NCBI RefSeq assembly: GCF_901411515.1
Contig: NZ_CABDUX010000002.1
Coordinates: 558,001-622,000 of the forward strand
Origin: Raoultibacter phocaeensis
GTDB taxonomy: Bacteria; Actinomycetota; Coriobacteriia; Coriobacteriales; Eggerthellaceae
Reading direction: 5' to 3'
Length of the DNA: 64,000 nt
Numbering within the stretch: the first letter of the stretch is position 1; each line of letters starts with the position of its first letter. A program made the translations under genes and the position numbers. Below are positions 48,461-56,077 of this stretch, piece after piece. Under the pieces are notes generated by a model. It was not told where the DNA came from. It saw nothing but the letters and a program-made list of their open reading frames with translations, and ran no database searches.

Positions 48461-51073
48461 TTATGCCTCCTGCAGATAATCGTAGACGTTCGTACCTGTT
48501 TCGATGGTGTAGTGCTCGGCTTCGAAAGCCTCGGGATACTGTTCCATGAGCGCGTGGATGTCGCATTTGCGCACGCCCACCAAAAAGCCGCCCGTCACTT
48601 CGCCGGCCGCGTTCTTGGACGACGTTTTGCTGGGAGCGATCAGGTTATTCGCGCCGCCGCGATCGATGCCGCCCACTCCGGGGACGATCGGGTCGGTTTC
48701 GGCTCCGTGGTCTTGCAGCACCGCTCCGGGAATGATGCGCTCGGTGATGTAGGCGCCTCCGAGCACGGTGCCGCGCTCGTTGAATACCTCGACGATATCG
48801 CCGTTTTCGATGCCGAGCTTCGCGGCATCGGTGGGATGGATCCAAACGGGTTCGTAGGCGTAGCCGTCGACGCCGACCACCTTGCACGTTTCGATCTCAC
48901 GCGTCCACGGACAGTCGTCGAAGTTCGCATGGATGCGCCAACGCGGATGGTTGGATACCAGCAAAAAGGGGTAGTCCTTCGCGCGGTCGCAGCTAATGCG
49001 CTCATGATGGCTTTCGGATTCTTCGATCCACTTGGCCACCGGTTGGCGCTCCATGTCGTCGGGGAAGAAGTTGGCGAGGCCGGTGGAGTAGAACTCGATC
49101 TTGCCCGTCGGGGTTTCCATAGGGTTGTTTTCGGGGTCCTCGAAGAATTCGATCATACCCGCGGGTTCCTTGTCCCAGCCTTCGCGGGTGGGAAGCATCT
49201 GGTAGCCTTGGCTTTTGATGAGCTCGAGGTCCTGCTCCTCTTCGGGCAGGCCCGATCCCTGGTAGCCCACCTCCTGCCATTGTTCGACGGTCATGTCGCC
49301 GGAAAGGTGGCTTGCGCAATCCTCGTAGACGCCGCCGTACTTCTCGAGCTTTTTCGCCACTTCGAGCACGGCTTCGTAGTCGGAGAGCGATTCGTACTGA
49401 CGCTCGCACGCCTTCTGCTCCCAGATGATTGAGTTGAACTGGCCGGAATACGTGTCGACGCCGAAGTCGTCAAGCTCGAGCGTGGTCGAGATGGGAAGGA
49501 TCAAGTCGGCGAACAGGGTATCGTTTTCCATCCAGGGATGCTCCACTAAGAAGAACTCGAGGTTGGGGTTCAAGAGCGCATCCTGGAATTCGTTGCCGCC
49601 GTTCCAGCAGGTGGACCAGCAGGGGGAATCCGACCAGATCATCTTGATGCCGTGATCGCCGTCCTGCGGGAACTGGAACTTCTTGAACTGATCGGTGCGG
49701 TGGTGGCGGCTTGTGGTGTGGCCGTACCATTCGACCTTCTCGCCCTCCTCGACGGTGATGCACTGGGGTACGAGGGTCTTCGGGATGAAGGAGGCAGGAA
49801 GCTCGCCGAGCACCGAGCCGTGGTAGCAGGCGCGAACCTCGGGCAGGAAGTTTCCGGGAGGCAGCGGGTTGAACGAGTCCATGCCGATGAGCGCCCATTC
49901 GATGAATTTCACCTGGTTGCGTCCCGGTTTGCCGACAGCCTGCATGGCGAGCAGGTACACCTCGAGGCGTGCAGGCTCGTGGGAGTAGCAGGAACGGATG
50001 TAGGAGCCGCCGTTGCAGTGCCCGATCGACACGTTGTGCTTGGCCCAGTAGCGGGCGAGCGCCTTGATGCGGTAGGCGGGCACGTGGCATTTCTCCTCGG
50101 CCCATTCAGGCGTTTTCGGGATGCCGTCCTCGTTGCCGAGCACGTAGTACTCGAACCAATCGAAGCCTTCGGTATGGGTTTCGACGTAGTCTTTGTCGTA
50201 GGTGCCTTCGGTCATCCACACGTACGCGATGGCAAGCTGAAGCGCCGCATCGGTGTTGGGGAGTACGGGGATCCACATGTCGGAATGGACGGCGTTGGCG
50301 TAGTTCACGTCGGGTGCGATGTGAATTTGCTTCACGTCGATTTCGCTGAACCAGAAGCACAAACGCGACGCCTGCTGCCCCGACCAGCCCCACGGCGTGG
50401 TCTCGGGGTCGCAGCCCCAGAACAGCACGGCGTCGGAGTTTTCGGAAATGTCCTTGAACAGGTTGTGCTGGTGGGTGTTTTGGCCCAGTGGCTCGTTTCC
50501 CCAAGCGTGCTTGGCGCCCCAGTACCATCCCTCCCAGCTGTCGGGCTGGCGGGCCTGCATGGTCAGGCCGCCCGTCATATCGAGGAGGTTTGCCATGGTG
50601 CCGTGGGGTCCGTGGATGGAGCCGGTTTCGCCGTGGCCGTCGCCCTGGCAGAAGATGGAGTTGCGGCCGTAGGTTTCGTCGATGCGCACGATTTCGGAGG
50701 CGATGATATCGGTCGCTTCGTCCCAGCTGATGCGCTCGAATTTCGATTTGCCGCGGTTCTGCGGATTGCGCTCTCCGTTCGGATCCCAATCGACGCGTTT
50801 AAGCGGGAAGGGGATGCGGTTGGGGGAGTACGTGCGGGTCTTGTAGATGAAGGTGAAGGGCGAGTTCAGCGTCTTCATGCCCGGCTCGAAGGAATGGCCC
50901 TTCGCCTCGATGGTCCAGTAGTTCAGGTCTTCTTTGGTGTAGTGCTCGTCGTAGTGCACGGGGCGCATACGAACGATCTTTCCGTCTTTGGAGTCGACAG
51001 CGGTGAGATTGGCGCCGTTGCCGAAAGAACACAGCGACATGTTCTTGTAGATTGTCTTGTCAGACGTCTTCAT
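48461..51073 (-). CDS. Molybdopterin enzyme, transhydroxylase / catechol-dehydroxylase-like (locus 1)
   Basis: 870 residues, without Tat signal and without an N-terminal C-x2-C-x3-C cluster, as in pyrogallol transhydroxylase. Matching segments: IEAKGHSFEPGMKTL, DPNGERNPQNRGKSKFERIS, WDEATDIIASEI, ARQPDSWEGWYWGAKHAWG, AVLFWGCDPETTPWG, and the C-terminal molybdopterin-dinucleotide domain (GDIVEVFNERGTVLGGA). The family binds bis-MGD molybdenum and acts on polyphenols; catechol dehydroxylases of gut Eggerthellaceae are relatives. AGGAGG precedes ATG 51073. The segment before QPDSWEGW reads HGPHGTMANLLD. Reaction on a catechol or related phenol is inferred; exact substrate unknown. Confidence 0.88.
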   Translation of the reverse strand: MKTSDKTIYKNMSLCSFGNGANLTAVDSKDGKIVRMRPVHYDEHYTKEDLNYWTIEAKGHSFEPGMKTLNSPFTFIYKTRTYSPNRIPFPLKRVDWDPNGERNPQNRGKSKFERISWDEATDIIASEIVRIDETYGRNSIFCQGDGHGETGSIHGPHGTMANLLDMTGGLTMQARQPDSWEGWYWGAKHAWGNEPLGQNTHQHNLFKDISENSDAVLFWGCDPETTPWGWSGQQASRLCFWFSEIDVKQIHIAPDVNYANAVHSDMWIPVLPNTDAALQLAIAYVWMTEGTYDKDYVETHTEGFDWFEYYVLGNEDGIPKTPEWAEEKCHVPAYRIKALARYWAKHNVSIGHCNGGSYIRSCYSHEPARLEVYLLAMQAVGKPGRNQVKFIEWALIGMDSFNPLPPGNFLPEVRACYHGSVLGELPASFIPKTLVPQCITVEEGEKVEWYGHTTSRHHRTDQFKKFQFPQDGDHGIKMIWSDSPCWSTCWNGGNEFQDALLNPNLEFFLVEHPWMENDTLFADLILPISTTLELDDFGVDTYSGQFNSIIWEQKACERQYESLSDYEAVLEVAKKLEKYGGVYEDCASHLSGDMTVEQWQEVGYQGSGLPEEEQDLELIKSQGYQMLPTREGWDKEPAGMIEFFEDPENNPMETPTGKIEFYSTGLANFFPDDMERQPVAKWIEESESHHERISCDRAKDYPFLLVSNHPRWRIHANFDDCPWTREIETCKVVGVDGYAYEPVWIHPTDAAKLGIENGDIVEVFNERGTVLGGAYITERIIPGAVLQDHGAETDPIVPGVGGIDRGGANNLIAPSKTSSKNAAGEVTGGFLVGVRKCDIHALMEQYPEAFEAEHYTIETGTNVYDYLQEA

Positions 51074-51331
51074 GCTCCTCCTACTTTCTTCGTCTTCTGC
51101 TGATGTCCAACCGGTCGGCAGGGCTTTGCCTTGCATGTCGGCAGAAACACCAATCTGCATGCTCGCCTGGCCTCGTTTGGGTGAGCGATCGTAAGATCTT
51201 GGCTCCCGTGCGCACAAAAGCGTCGATCCGATCCCCTTGCCTCAAGTGTATGGACCGGTGCGGCGGGAGAAAATAAGCGGAGCGTTGGGCTGCCCCTCGT
51301 TTTTGTGGGGCCTGCGCACGGCTACGCATTT

Positions 51332-51349
51332 CGTTGACGCGGCTCAACG
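51332..51349. promoter_or_regulatory. Inverted repeat CGTTGA-N6-TCAACG, candidate LysR operator
   Basis: A perfect 6-6 inverted repeat lies in the 442-base divergent region between the molybdoenzyme gene (start 51073) and the LysR gene (start 51516). The half-site and spacing agree with the T-N11-A type box of LysR regulators. The rest of the gap holds no gene. Confidence 0.5.
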
Positions 51350-51515
51350 TTTCGTTGCTCGAAGCGCATATCGGGGCAGATCAGTGCTCGGGAGTTGTCT
51401 CAAGCTCCCGACGAAAACCCGCATCGGCGATTCGGCGCGCAATTCGGTATGCCGAGCGCCCCGCCTTGCCTTATAATGAGGCTGCTTCGATCGGATCGAC
51501 GCCAAGGGGGACAGG

Positions 51516-52481
51516 GTGAACATCGAGTATCTGCACTATTTTTTGGATGTGGCTAAAACCAAATCCATCACCCGGGCGGCTAAGCTGAACTTCATTTCGC
51601 CTCAGGGTATGAGCCGCGCGATGAACGAGCTCGAAAAGGAACTCGGCTGCGAGCTGCTCATCCGTTACTCCAACAAACTCGTCTTATCGCCGATCGGCGA
51701 GGAGCTCGCCCCCAAAATCGCCGATGTCGTGGACGGCTACACGGGCATACTCGAGTACGCCGCTGCGAAATCCCAGGTTCAGCTTACCGGCGGCCATTCT
51801 ATCCAGCTCGAATGCCAGAACGTGGCCATGCTGGCGTTTCTCACGCAACAGGCGAAGGATTACATCTTCGGTTGCCGCGATATCCATTTCCGCGAATCGC
51901 AGAACTCCCAGATCCGTCATGATCTTTTAGCAAACAACGCGAACGATCCTGCGGGGGCGAACCCCATCATTGGGCTTGTGTGCTTCTTCAACCAGGATCG
52001 CAGCACCAACATGGGCGGCATCGACGATTTGGAGGAGAAGGGCTACCAGTACAGGCCGTATCTGAAGACCTACGACAAGGTAATGGTGAACGCGCAGTCT
52101 CCTTTGGCGAAGAAGGACACGCTATCCGACGAAGACATCGTATCGAAGCCTCTGGTGTCCACCAACACGTATCTGTACAGCGTTTTATCGAAACGCTTCG
52201 GGCAAAGTGCCATCGAGTTCTCGAGTTCGGATTTCTCGCTGCGAAAAAGCATGGTGGAGCGGGATTCGGCCGTATCGTTTCTGCCTGCTATCGCAGCGCT
52301 CACCATGGCCGACGAGGCCGGGTTCGTTTTGCGCGACATGGAGCATTCGTACGAGGTCGAGATAGGGTTCGTCGGGATGGAGTCCGATTTGGAGTCCTCA
52401 TGCTTCCAGGGCCTTATGCGCATCTTAGACGAGTTCTACCGCGCTCATGAGGATTCGGGATTGTACGCCTTGTGCAGATAG
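51516..52481 (+). CDS. LysR-family regulator divergent from molybdoenzyme operon 1
   Basis: 321 residues, GTG start with AAGGGGG upstream. The HTH is MNIEYLHYFLDVAKTKSITRAAKLNFISPQGMSRAMNELEKELGCELLIR, with the less common SPQGMSRAM recognition helix, followed by an effector-binding domain. Its position divergent from the molybdoenzyme and its transporters makes it the probable activator of that operon, with the phenolic substrate as likely ligand. Relation and substrate are inferred. Confidence 0.9.
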   Translation: MNIEYLHYFLDVAKTKSITRAAKLNFISPQGMSRAMNELEKELGCELLIRYSNKLVLSPIGEELAPKIADVVDGYTGILEYAAAKSQVQLTGGHSIQLECQNVAMLAFLTQQAKDYIFGCRDIHFRESQNSQIRHDLLANNANDPAGANPIIGLVCFFNQDRSTNMGGIDDLEEKGYQYRPYLKTYDKVMVNAQSPLAKKDTLSDEDIVSKPLVSTNTYLYSVLSKRFGQSAIEFSSSDFSLRKSMVERDSAVSFLPAIAALTMADEAGFVLRDMEHSYEVEIGFVGMESDLESSCFQGLMRILDEFYRAHEDSGLYALCR

Positions 52482-52744
52482 GCGAGCGGAGTTACTGCGC
52501 GGGTGCCGACTGGTGCGTCTGCTGGCGTCTGGCAGGTACAGCGGCGAACTGAGCGATCCAGCCGCTGCATGACTTGCATATGCTTGTTCGGAGCGGCAAA
52601 ACGGCACCTCGCCCTCGAACGCTTTTCAGGGGCGAGCGAGTATCGGTCAGCAGCGGTGCATTCTGCGGGTTCGTTCGGGTTCGATGCGGTCAGGAACCGG
52701 ATTGCTGTTCGCGCCCCCGGCTCCTGACTCTCGTAGCGGTGCGG

Positions 52745-52969
52745 TTACGCGCCAGGGGCTTTAGGCGCGCCCGGCGCGCTTGGCGCTTTCGGGGCGCCGG
52801 GAGCTTTGGGGGCACCGGGGGCCTTGGGGGCGCCAGGCGCACCGGGAGCAGTGGCTCCGCTCGCGGCGAAACCGCATTCCTCGCATACCGTTGCCGAGAT
52901 GGGGTTCTCGTGACCGCACATGGGACACGCGATCAAGCCGGTGTTGACTGCTGCTGGTCTGAAGCACAT
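52745..52969 (-). CDS. MCFRP-type zinc-ribbon small protein (locus 1 side)
   Basis: 74 residues: MCFRPAAVNTG, a zinc ribbon CPMCGHENP...CEECGF (two C-x2-C pairs) and a tail made of APG-APK-type repeats (GAPKAPGAPKAPGAPKAP pattern). GGAGGA lies four to five bases before the ATG. A similar protein starts at 55606 on the other strand: both begin MCFRP, have the two C-x2-C pairs and end in alanine/proline/lysine repeats. The family function is unknown to me. Zn binding is likely. Confidence 0.75.
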   Translation of the reverse strand: MCFRPAAVNTGLIACPMCGHENPISATVCEECGFAASGATAPGAPGAPKAPGAPKAPGAPKAPSAPGAPKAPGA

Positions 52970-53287
52970 GGTATTCCTCCATTCGATTCGCTTAACGGTT
53001 TAAAGCTTACGTAAGCTTGCCTCGAATGCACAGCAGCCGGATATTGATGACCCCCAACGAAATCTGGGGGAGCCGAACCTCTCATACCGCTTGCCTGCGG
53101 TGTTTTGCTGCAAACGCGCAGCATTGCAGTCTCGTATTCCCCGATGCAGACATGTTGCCGAGCGCCAAAGCTCGCGGGCATCTTCTTTCTGTTGGGCATC
53201 CCCTCGTTTTCATTGAACTGATCTCGAAGTATTTTTGCGTCAGGTCCGTATCATTGAAGCAATGCAACTACGTTAAAGGAGGACGAC
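52970..53287. other. Divergent promoter region between the two small genes
   Basis: 318 bases without a gene. It has an inverted repeat CCCCCA (53051-53056) / TGGGGG (53065-53070). AT-richer parts near 53210-53270 could hold the promoter of the 53288 gene. Confidence 0.4.
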
Positions 53288-53545
53288 ATGCTTGGACCGC
53301 TCGGCGGAGACCGCCTGTGGAACCCGAAGGAACTCGACGCATGCAAAGCTGCCGCGCAGGAAGCGGTGGATGCTCAGGACAAGGGCGCCGAAGAAGGCGG
53401 CATCATCTACGGCTACATGTACACGATGAACAACAGCAACTACGGCTACAAGGGCGACGATCTTGAGTTCAAGACCATCGCCGAGATCGAGGCGTTCGAC
53501 GCGAACGGCCAGGTGAAAGAAACGTACGTCGCGTATAAGGCGTAA
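53288..53545 (+). CDS. Small protein, 85 aa, unknown
   Basis: Begins MLGPLGGDRLWNPKELDACK, with an excellent Shine-Dalgarno (AAAGGAGGACGAC) nearly identical to that of the MCFRP gene at 55606. Acidic, with a helix (AAAQEAVDAQDKGAEEGG) and an aromatic middle (IIYGYMYTMNNSNYGYKGDD) followed by beta-like ...VKETYVAYKA. One cysteine. I do not recognise the family. Its placing among the molybdoenzyme regulators and accessory genes suggests a shared regulation. Confidence 0.65.
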   Translation: MLGPLGGDRLWNPKELDACKAAAQEAVDAQDKGAEEGGIIYGYMYTMNNSNYGYKGDDLEFKTIAEIEAFDANGQVKETYVAYKA

Positions 53546-53762
53546 CATCTGCATTATTGGAGCATGGTCAAACCAGGTGCCCTTGCATAAAGCTGCGAAA
53601 GCGCAGCTGCAAGGGCACCTCCATTTTCGCGTACCTATGGCATGGAATCAGGCTGACCCGATTCATTTCAGGCGGCAAGCGCTGCTGCGAAGCCCTTCGT
53701 TCTCTGCGAGCCCGGTAGAGTTCACGGTTCTTTCCGGCCTTCTATTTCGGGGCTTGCGATTG

Positions 53763-55271
53763 CTACCATGCATCGACGATATGGATCAGCTCCTGCTGGG
53801 AGTTTATCGTGAGCTTCTGGTAAATATGCTGGATGTGAGTTCTCGTGGTCGGCCGTGCGATGCTCAATTCCGCAGAGATGAAGTCGGCGTGATAGCCCTT
53901 TGCAAGCAGCACGAGCACTTCGGCTTCGCGCGGCGTGAGGCCGTACGCTTGCGCGATGGCGTCGCAGCGGTCGCGGAAACGTCGGGTGGGTACTTCGCCT
54001 TGTTCCGGATTTTGCTGCGGCGACATATGCTGCTCGTCGGTGTTGTTGTAGGTGCAGAACTCCAGGAAAGCAAACGCCACGCATATCAAGGCGACAAGCG
54101 CCGCGATAATTATAGTGAAGACCTCAGTGTTGGAGCTGACGGCGATTTCGCAGACGATGGCTCCTATGAAAAGCCCGAACCAACCCGGCAGTTTCTCTTT
54201 CGAGAAGACCTCTATCGGTCCGCGATGCTTCGAGGATGATTTCCGTGCGGTAGTGTACCAACTGATTGTTGCGGTGAAAATCGAGGTAGCTATGATGGGG
54301 ATACTGCACAGTATGTAGCTTACGATTCCACCGAGTGGAAGGAACAGCAGCGGGGCGGCGACGGGGACGAACCCTATGCGGCGGATATCGGCGCCTCTGC
54401 TCAGCGCTCCCGCCAAAATCGCTACCAACGCTATGCTGCATCCGATTATTCCCCCGACCGCCCCATAGCTGACCGACATCGTCCCGATCGACTGGAGGAG
54501 GATAATCGCAAAACCGAAGTTGATGCCGCAGGTTGTCGAGTAGACGATGCGGGAGAAGGCCTTGAGGGAAATTCGCGTTGACTCGGGCGATGCGTCCTCG
54601 CTTTTTGCGAGATTTCCTGCCGGTATGCTTTCCGGCGTTCGATCGCGCGCGTGTTCGATGGGTTTCGGCGCGAAGAGCAGAAACGCCAACATGCCCGTCG
54701 TTACGGCAGCGCTTGTAAAGCCCAAAAACAGCGAAGATGCTGTGTTGTCGAACGGCACGGTCAGCGAGTATAGGAAGAACATAGAAAAACCGACTACATA
54801 GCCGACGGCAACGATGACGGCGGTCCACGAATCGAAGTTCTCGCTAAAGCACAGCGCCCAAGCAAACATGAGGAAGGCCAGACTAAAGCCATGCGCGCTC
54901 CATACGATGATGCCTATCCACAGGGGCGGAACCGTTACGTGGGGAAGAACCGATGAGAACAGCACCGCTACAAGGGCGGCACCGCCCCCAGCGCCGAGGA
55001 CGAAAACTGGACGGTTTTCAAAGCGACCATACAGCCTCGTTGCGGCGAAAAAGCTCGCTGCAAGAACGAAGAACCCGCACACTCTCATGAACCAAAGCGA
55101 CTCAGGGGGGAAGTAAGGTGCTGCAAACGGAAGAGCACCGAAGATGCCCAGCAATTCCCAGAATATATAGCACGAAAAGCCGAGAAGGGCTAAAAGAGAA
55201 GGCGCACTGAGAGCCGATTTGGGTTCGCGGCCGTTTCTTTTTTCCGATGACCGAGTGAGAAAACGTATCAT
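53763..55271 (-). CDS. LuxR-type regulator with N-terminal multi-pass membrane domain
   Basis: 502 residues. About ten to twelve hydrophobic helices form an MFS-like N-terminal domain (for example SLLALLGFSCYIFWELLGIFG and LFLGFTSAAVTTGMLAFLLF); the last 60 residues are a LuxR/GerE HTH: YGLTPREAEVLVLLAKGYHADFISAELSIARPTTRTHIQHIYQKL. This fusion is typical of Eggerthellaceae, where such proteins lie next to respiratory enzyme genes. ATG 55271 has GAAAGG upstream; ATG 55325 has none. Divergent from the operon-2 genes that start at 55606, it is their likely regulator. Confidence 0.9.
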   Translation of the reverse strand: MIRFLTRSSEKRNGREPKSALSAPSLLALLGFSCYIFWELLGIFGALPFAAPYFPPESLWFMRVCGFFVLAASFFAATRLYGRFENRPVFVLGAGGGAALVAVLFSSVLPHVTVPPLWIGIIVWSAHGFSLAFLMFAWALCFSENFDSWTAVIVAVGYVVGFSMFFLYSLTVPFDNTASSLFLGFTSAAVTTGMLAFLLFAPKPIEHARDRTPESIPAGNLAKSEDASPESTRISLKAFSRIVYSTTCGINFGFAIILLQSIGTMSVSYGAVGGIIGCSIALVAILAGALSRGADIRRIGFVPVAAPLLFLPLGGIVSYILCSIPIIATSIFTATISWYTTARKSSSKHRGPIEVFSKEKLPGWFGLFIGAIVCEIAVSSNTEVFTIIIAALVALICVAFAFLEFCTYNNTDEQHMSPQQNPEQGEVPTRRFRDRCDAIAQAYGLTPREAEVLVLLAKGYHADFISAELSIARPTTRTHIQHIYQKLTINSQQELIHIVDAW

Positions 55272-55347
55272 GGTTGCCTTTCGATCTTGAACGGGAAGCC
55301 AGCGGCGCGCAGAGTGCTTTTTCATTTTATCGGAACACTTCCTCGTT

Positions 55348-55374
55348 GAGCATCATCTCGGGGAGATGATGCTC
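55348..55374. promoter_or_regulatory. Perfect 12-bp palindrome with 3-base centre
   Basis: Arms 55348-55359 (GAGCATCATCTC) and 55363-55374 (GAGATGATGCTC) around GGG. It lies 77 bases upstream of the LuxR start in the divergent region to 55606. A second smaller repeat TCATCA-N5-TGATGA lies at 55469-55485. Candidate operator or mRNA leader hairpin; the rest of this 334-base gap has no gene. Confidence 0.55.
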
Positions 55375-55605
55375 TCAGATACGGTTTCGCGCGCGTTGCA
55401 ACCTCCTTGTTTTTCCTGCAGAAAACAAAGCAAATCACCGTCCTTCATGAACGGTTTGATCAGGCGATTCATCATGTGGTGATGAGATGGCAAGCCGATA
55501 AGAATCACGGTGGCACGATGCGTTTTTCCCGTTTCGTTTCCATACTGCGTGTCATACGCCTCGGTGTGCGATACGCGTGGGGCGTCGATGACGAAAGGAG
55601 GACGT

Positions 55606-55839
55606 ATGTGTTTTAGGCCACCAAGCGTCGATGAGGGGGGAGAGTCGGTGTGCTCTTCGTGCGGTGCGAACAACCCACCGGGAAGCGAGGTGTGCACCTC
55701 GTGCGGAAAGCCTCTGCTGAAGGTGCCCGCAGCAGCTATGGGCCGCGCCGGCGCACCGCCTGTTCCCGGAGCGTCGGGGACGCCCAAAGCACCTGGTGCA
55801 CCGAAGCCGCCAACGGTGCCTCGGGCACCGAAGGCTTAA
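55606..55839 (+). CDS. MCFRP-type zinc-ribbon small protein (locus 2)
   Basis: 77 residues: MCFRPPSVDEGG, zinc ribbon CSSCGANNPPGSEVCTSCG and an alanine/proline/lysine-rich tail ending VPRAPKA. The Shine-Dalgarno is AAAGGAGG. It opens the plus-strand operon with the 61-residue protein, the molybdoenzyme and its partners. It is a homologue of the protein at 52745-52969. A role as small accessory or zinc-binding regulator of the enzyme is only inferred from the repeated association. Confidence 0.75.
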   Translation: MCFRPPSVDEGGESVCSSCGANNPPGSEVCTSCGKPLLKVPAAAMGRAGAPPVPGASGTPKAPGAPKPPTVPRAPKA

Positions 55840-55874
55840 GTTCGAAACGAAAGTTGCAACGTGAGGAGGATGAA

Positions 55875-56060
55875 GTGAGCAACGAGGAGAAGAAGGATAC
55901 ATGCGCAGGGGTCCAGCAAGCCCCGAGCAAGGAGGCCAAAGCGAAAAAGAAGCCTGCGCCGCCAGCGCCGCCGAAGAAGCCGGTAGCGCCGAGTGAAAGC
56001 GCCATCAAGGATAAAGACGCCATGCCCGATCTCGATGCATTCAACTTCATGAAGTGGTAG
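55875..56060 (+). CDS. Small Lys/Pro/Ala-rich protein, 61 aa
   Basis: Starts with GTG at 55875, five bases after GAGGAGGA. Sequence features: a polar N-terminus SNEEKKDTCAGVQ, a K/A/P-rich middle (AKKKPAPPAPPKKP) and a conserved-looking end DKDAMPDLDAFNFMKW. It lies between the MCFRP protein and the molybdoenzyme (17 bases to the next ATG), so it is co-transcribed. Intrinsically disordered except perhaps the end, which could bind a partner. I do not recognise it. Confidence 0.6.
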   Translation: MSNEEKKDTCAGVQQAPSKEAKAKKKPAPPAPPKKPVAPSESAIKDKDAMPDLDAFNFMKW

Positions 56061-56077
56061 GAGACGAAGGGAACACT

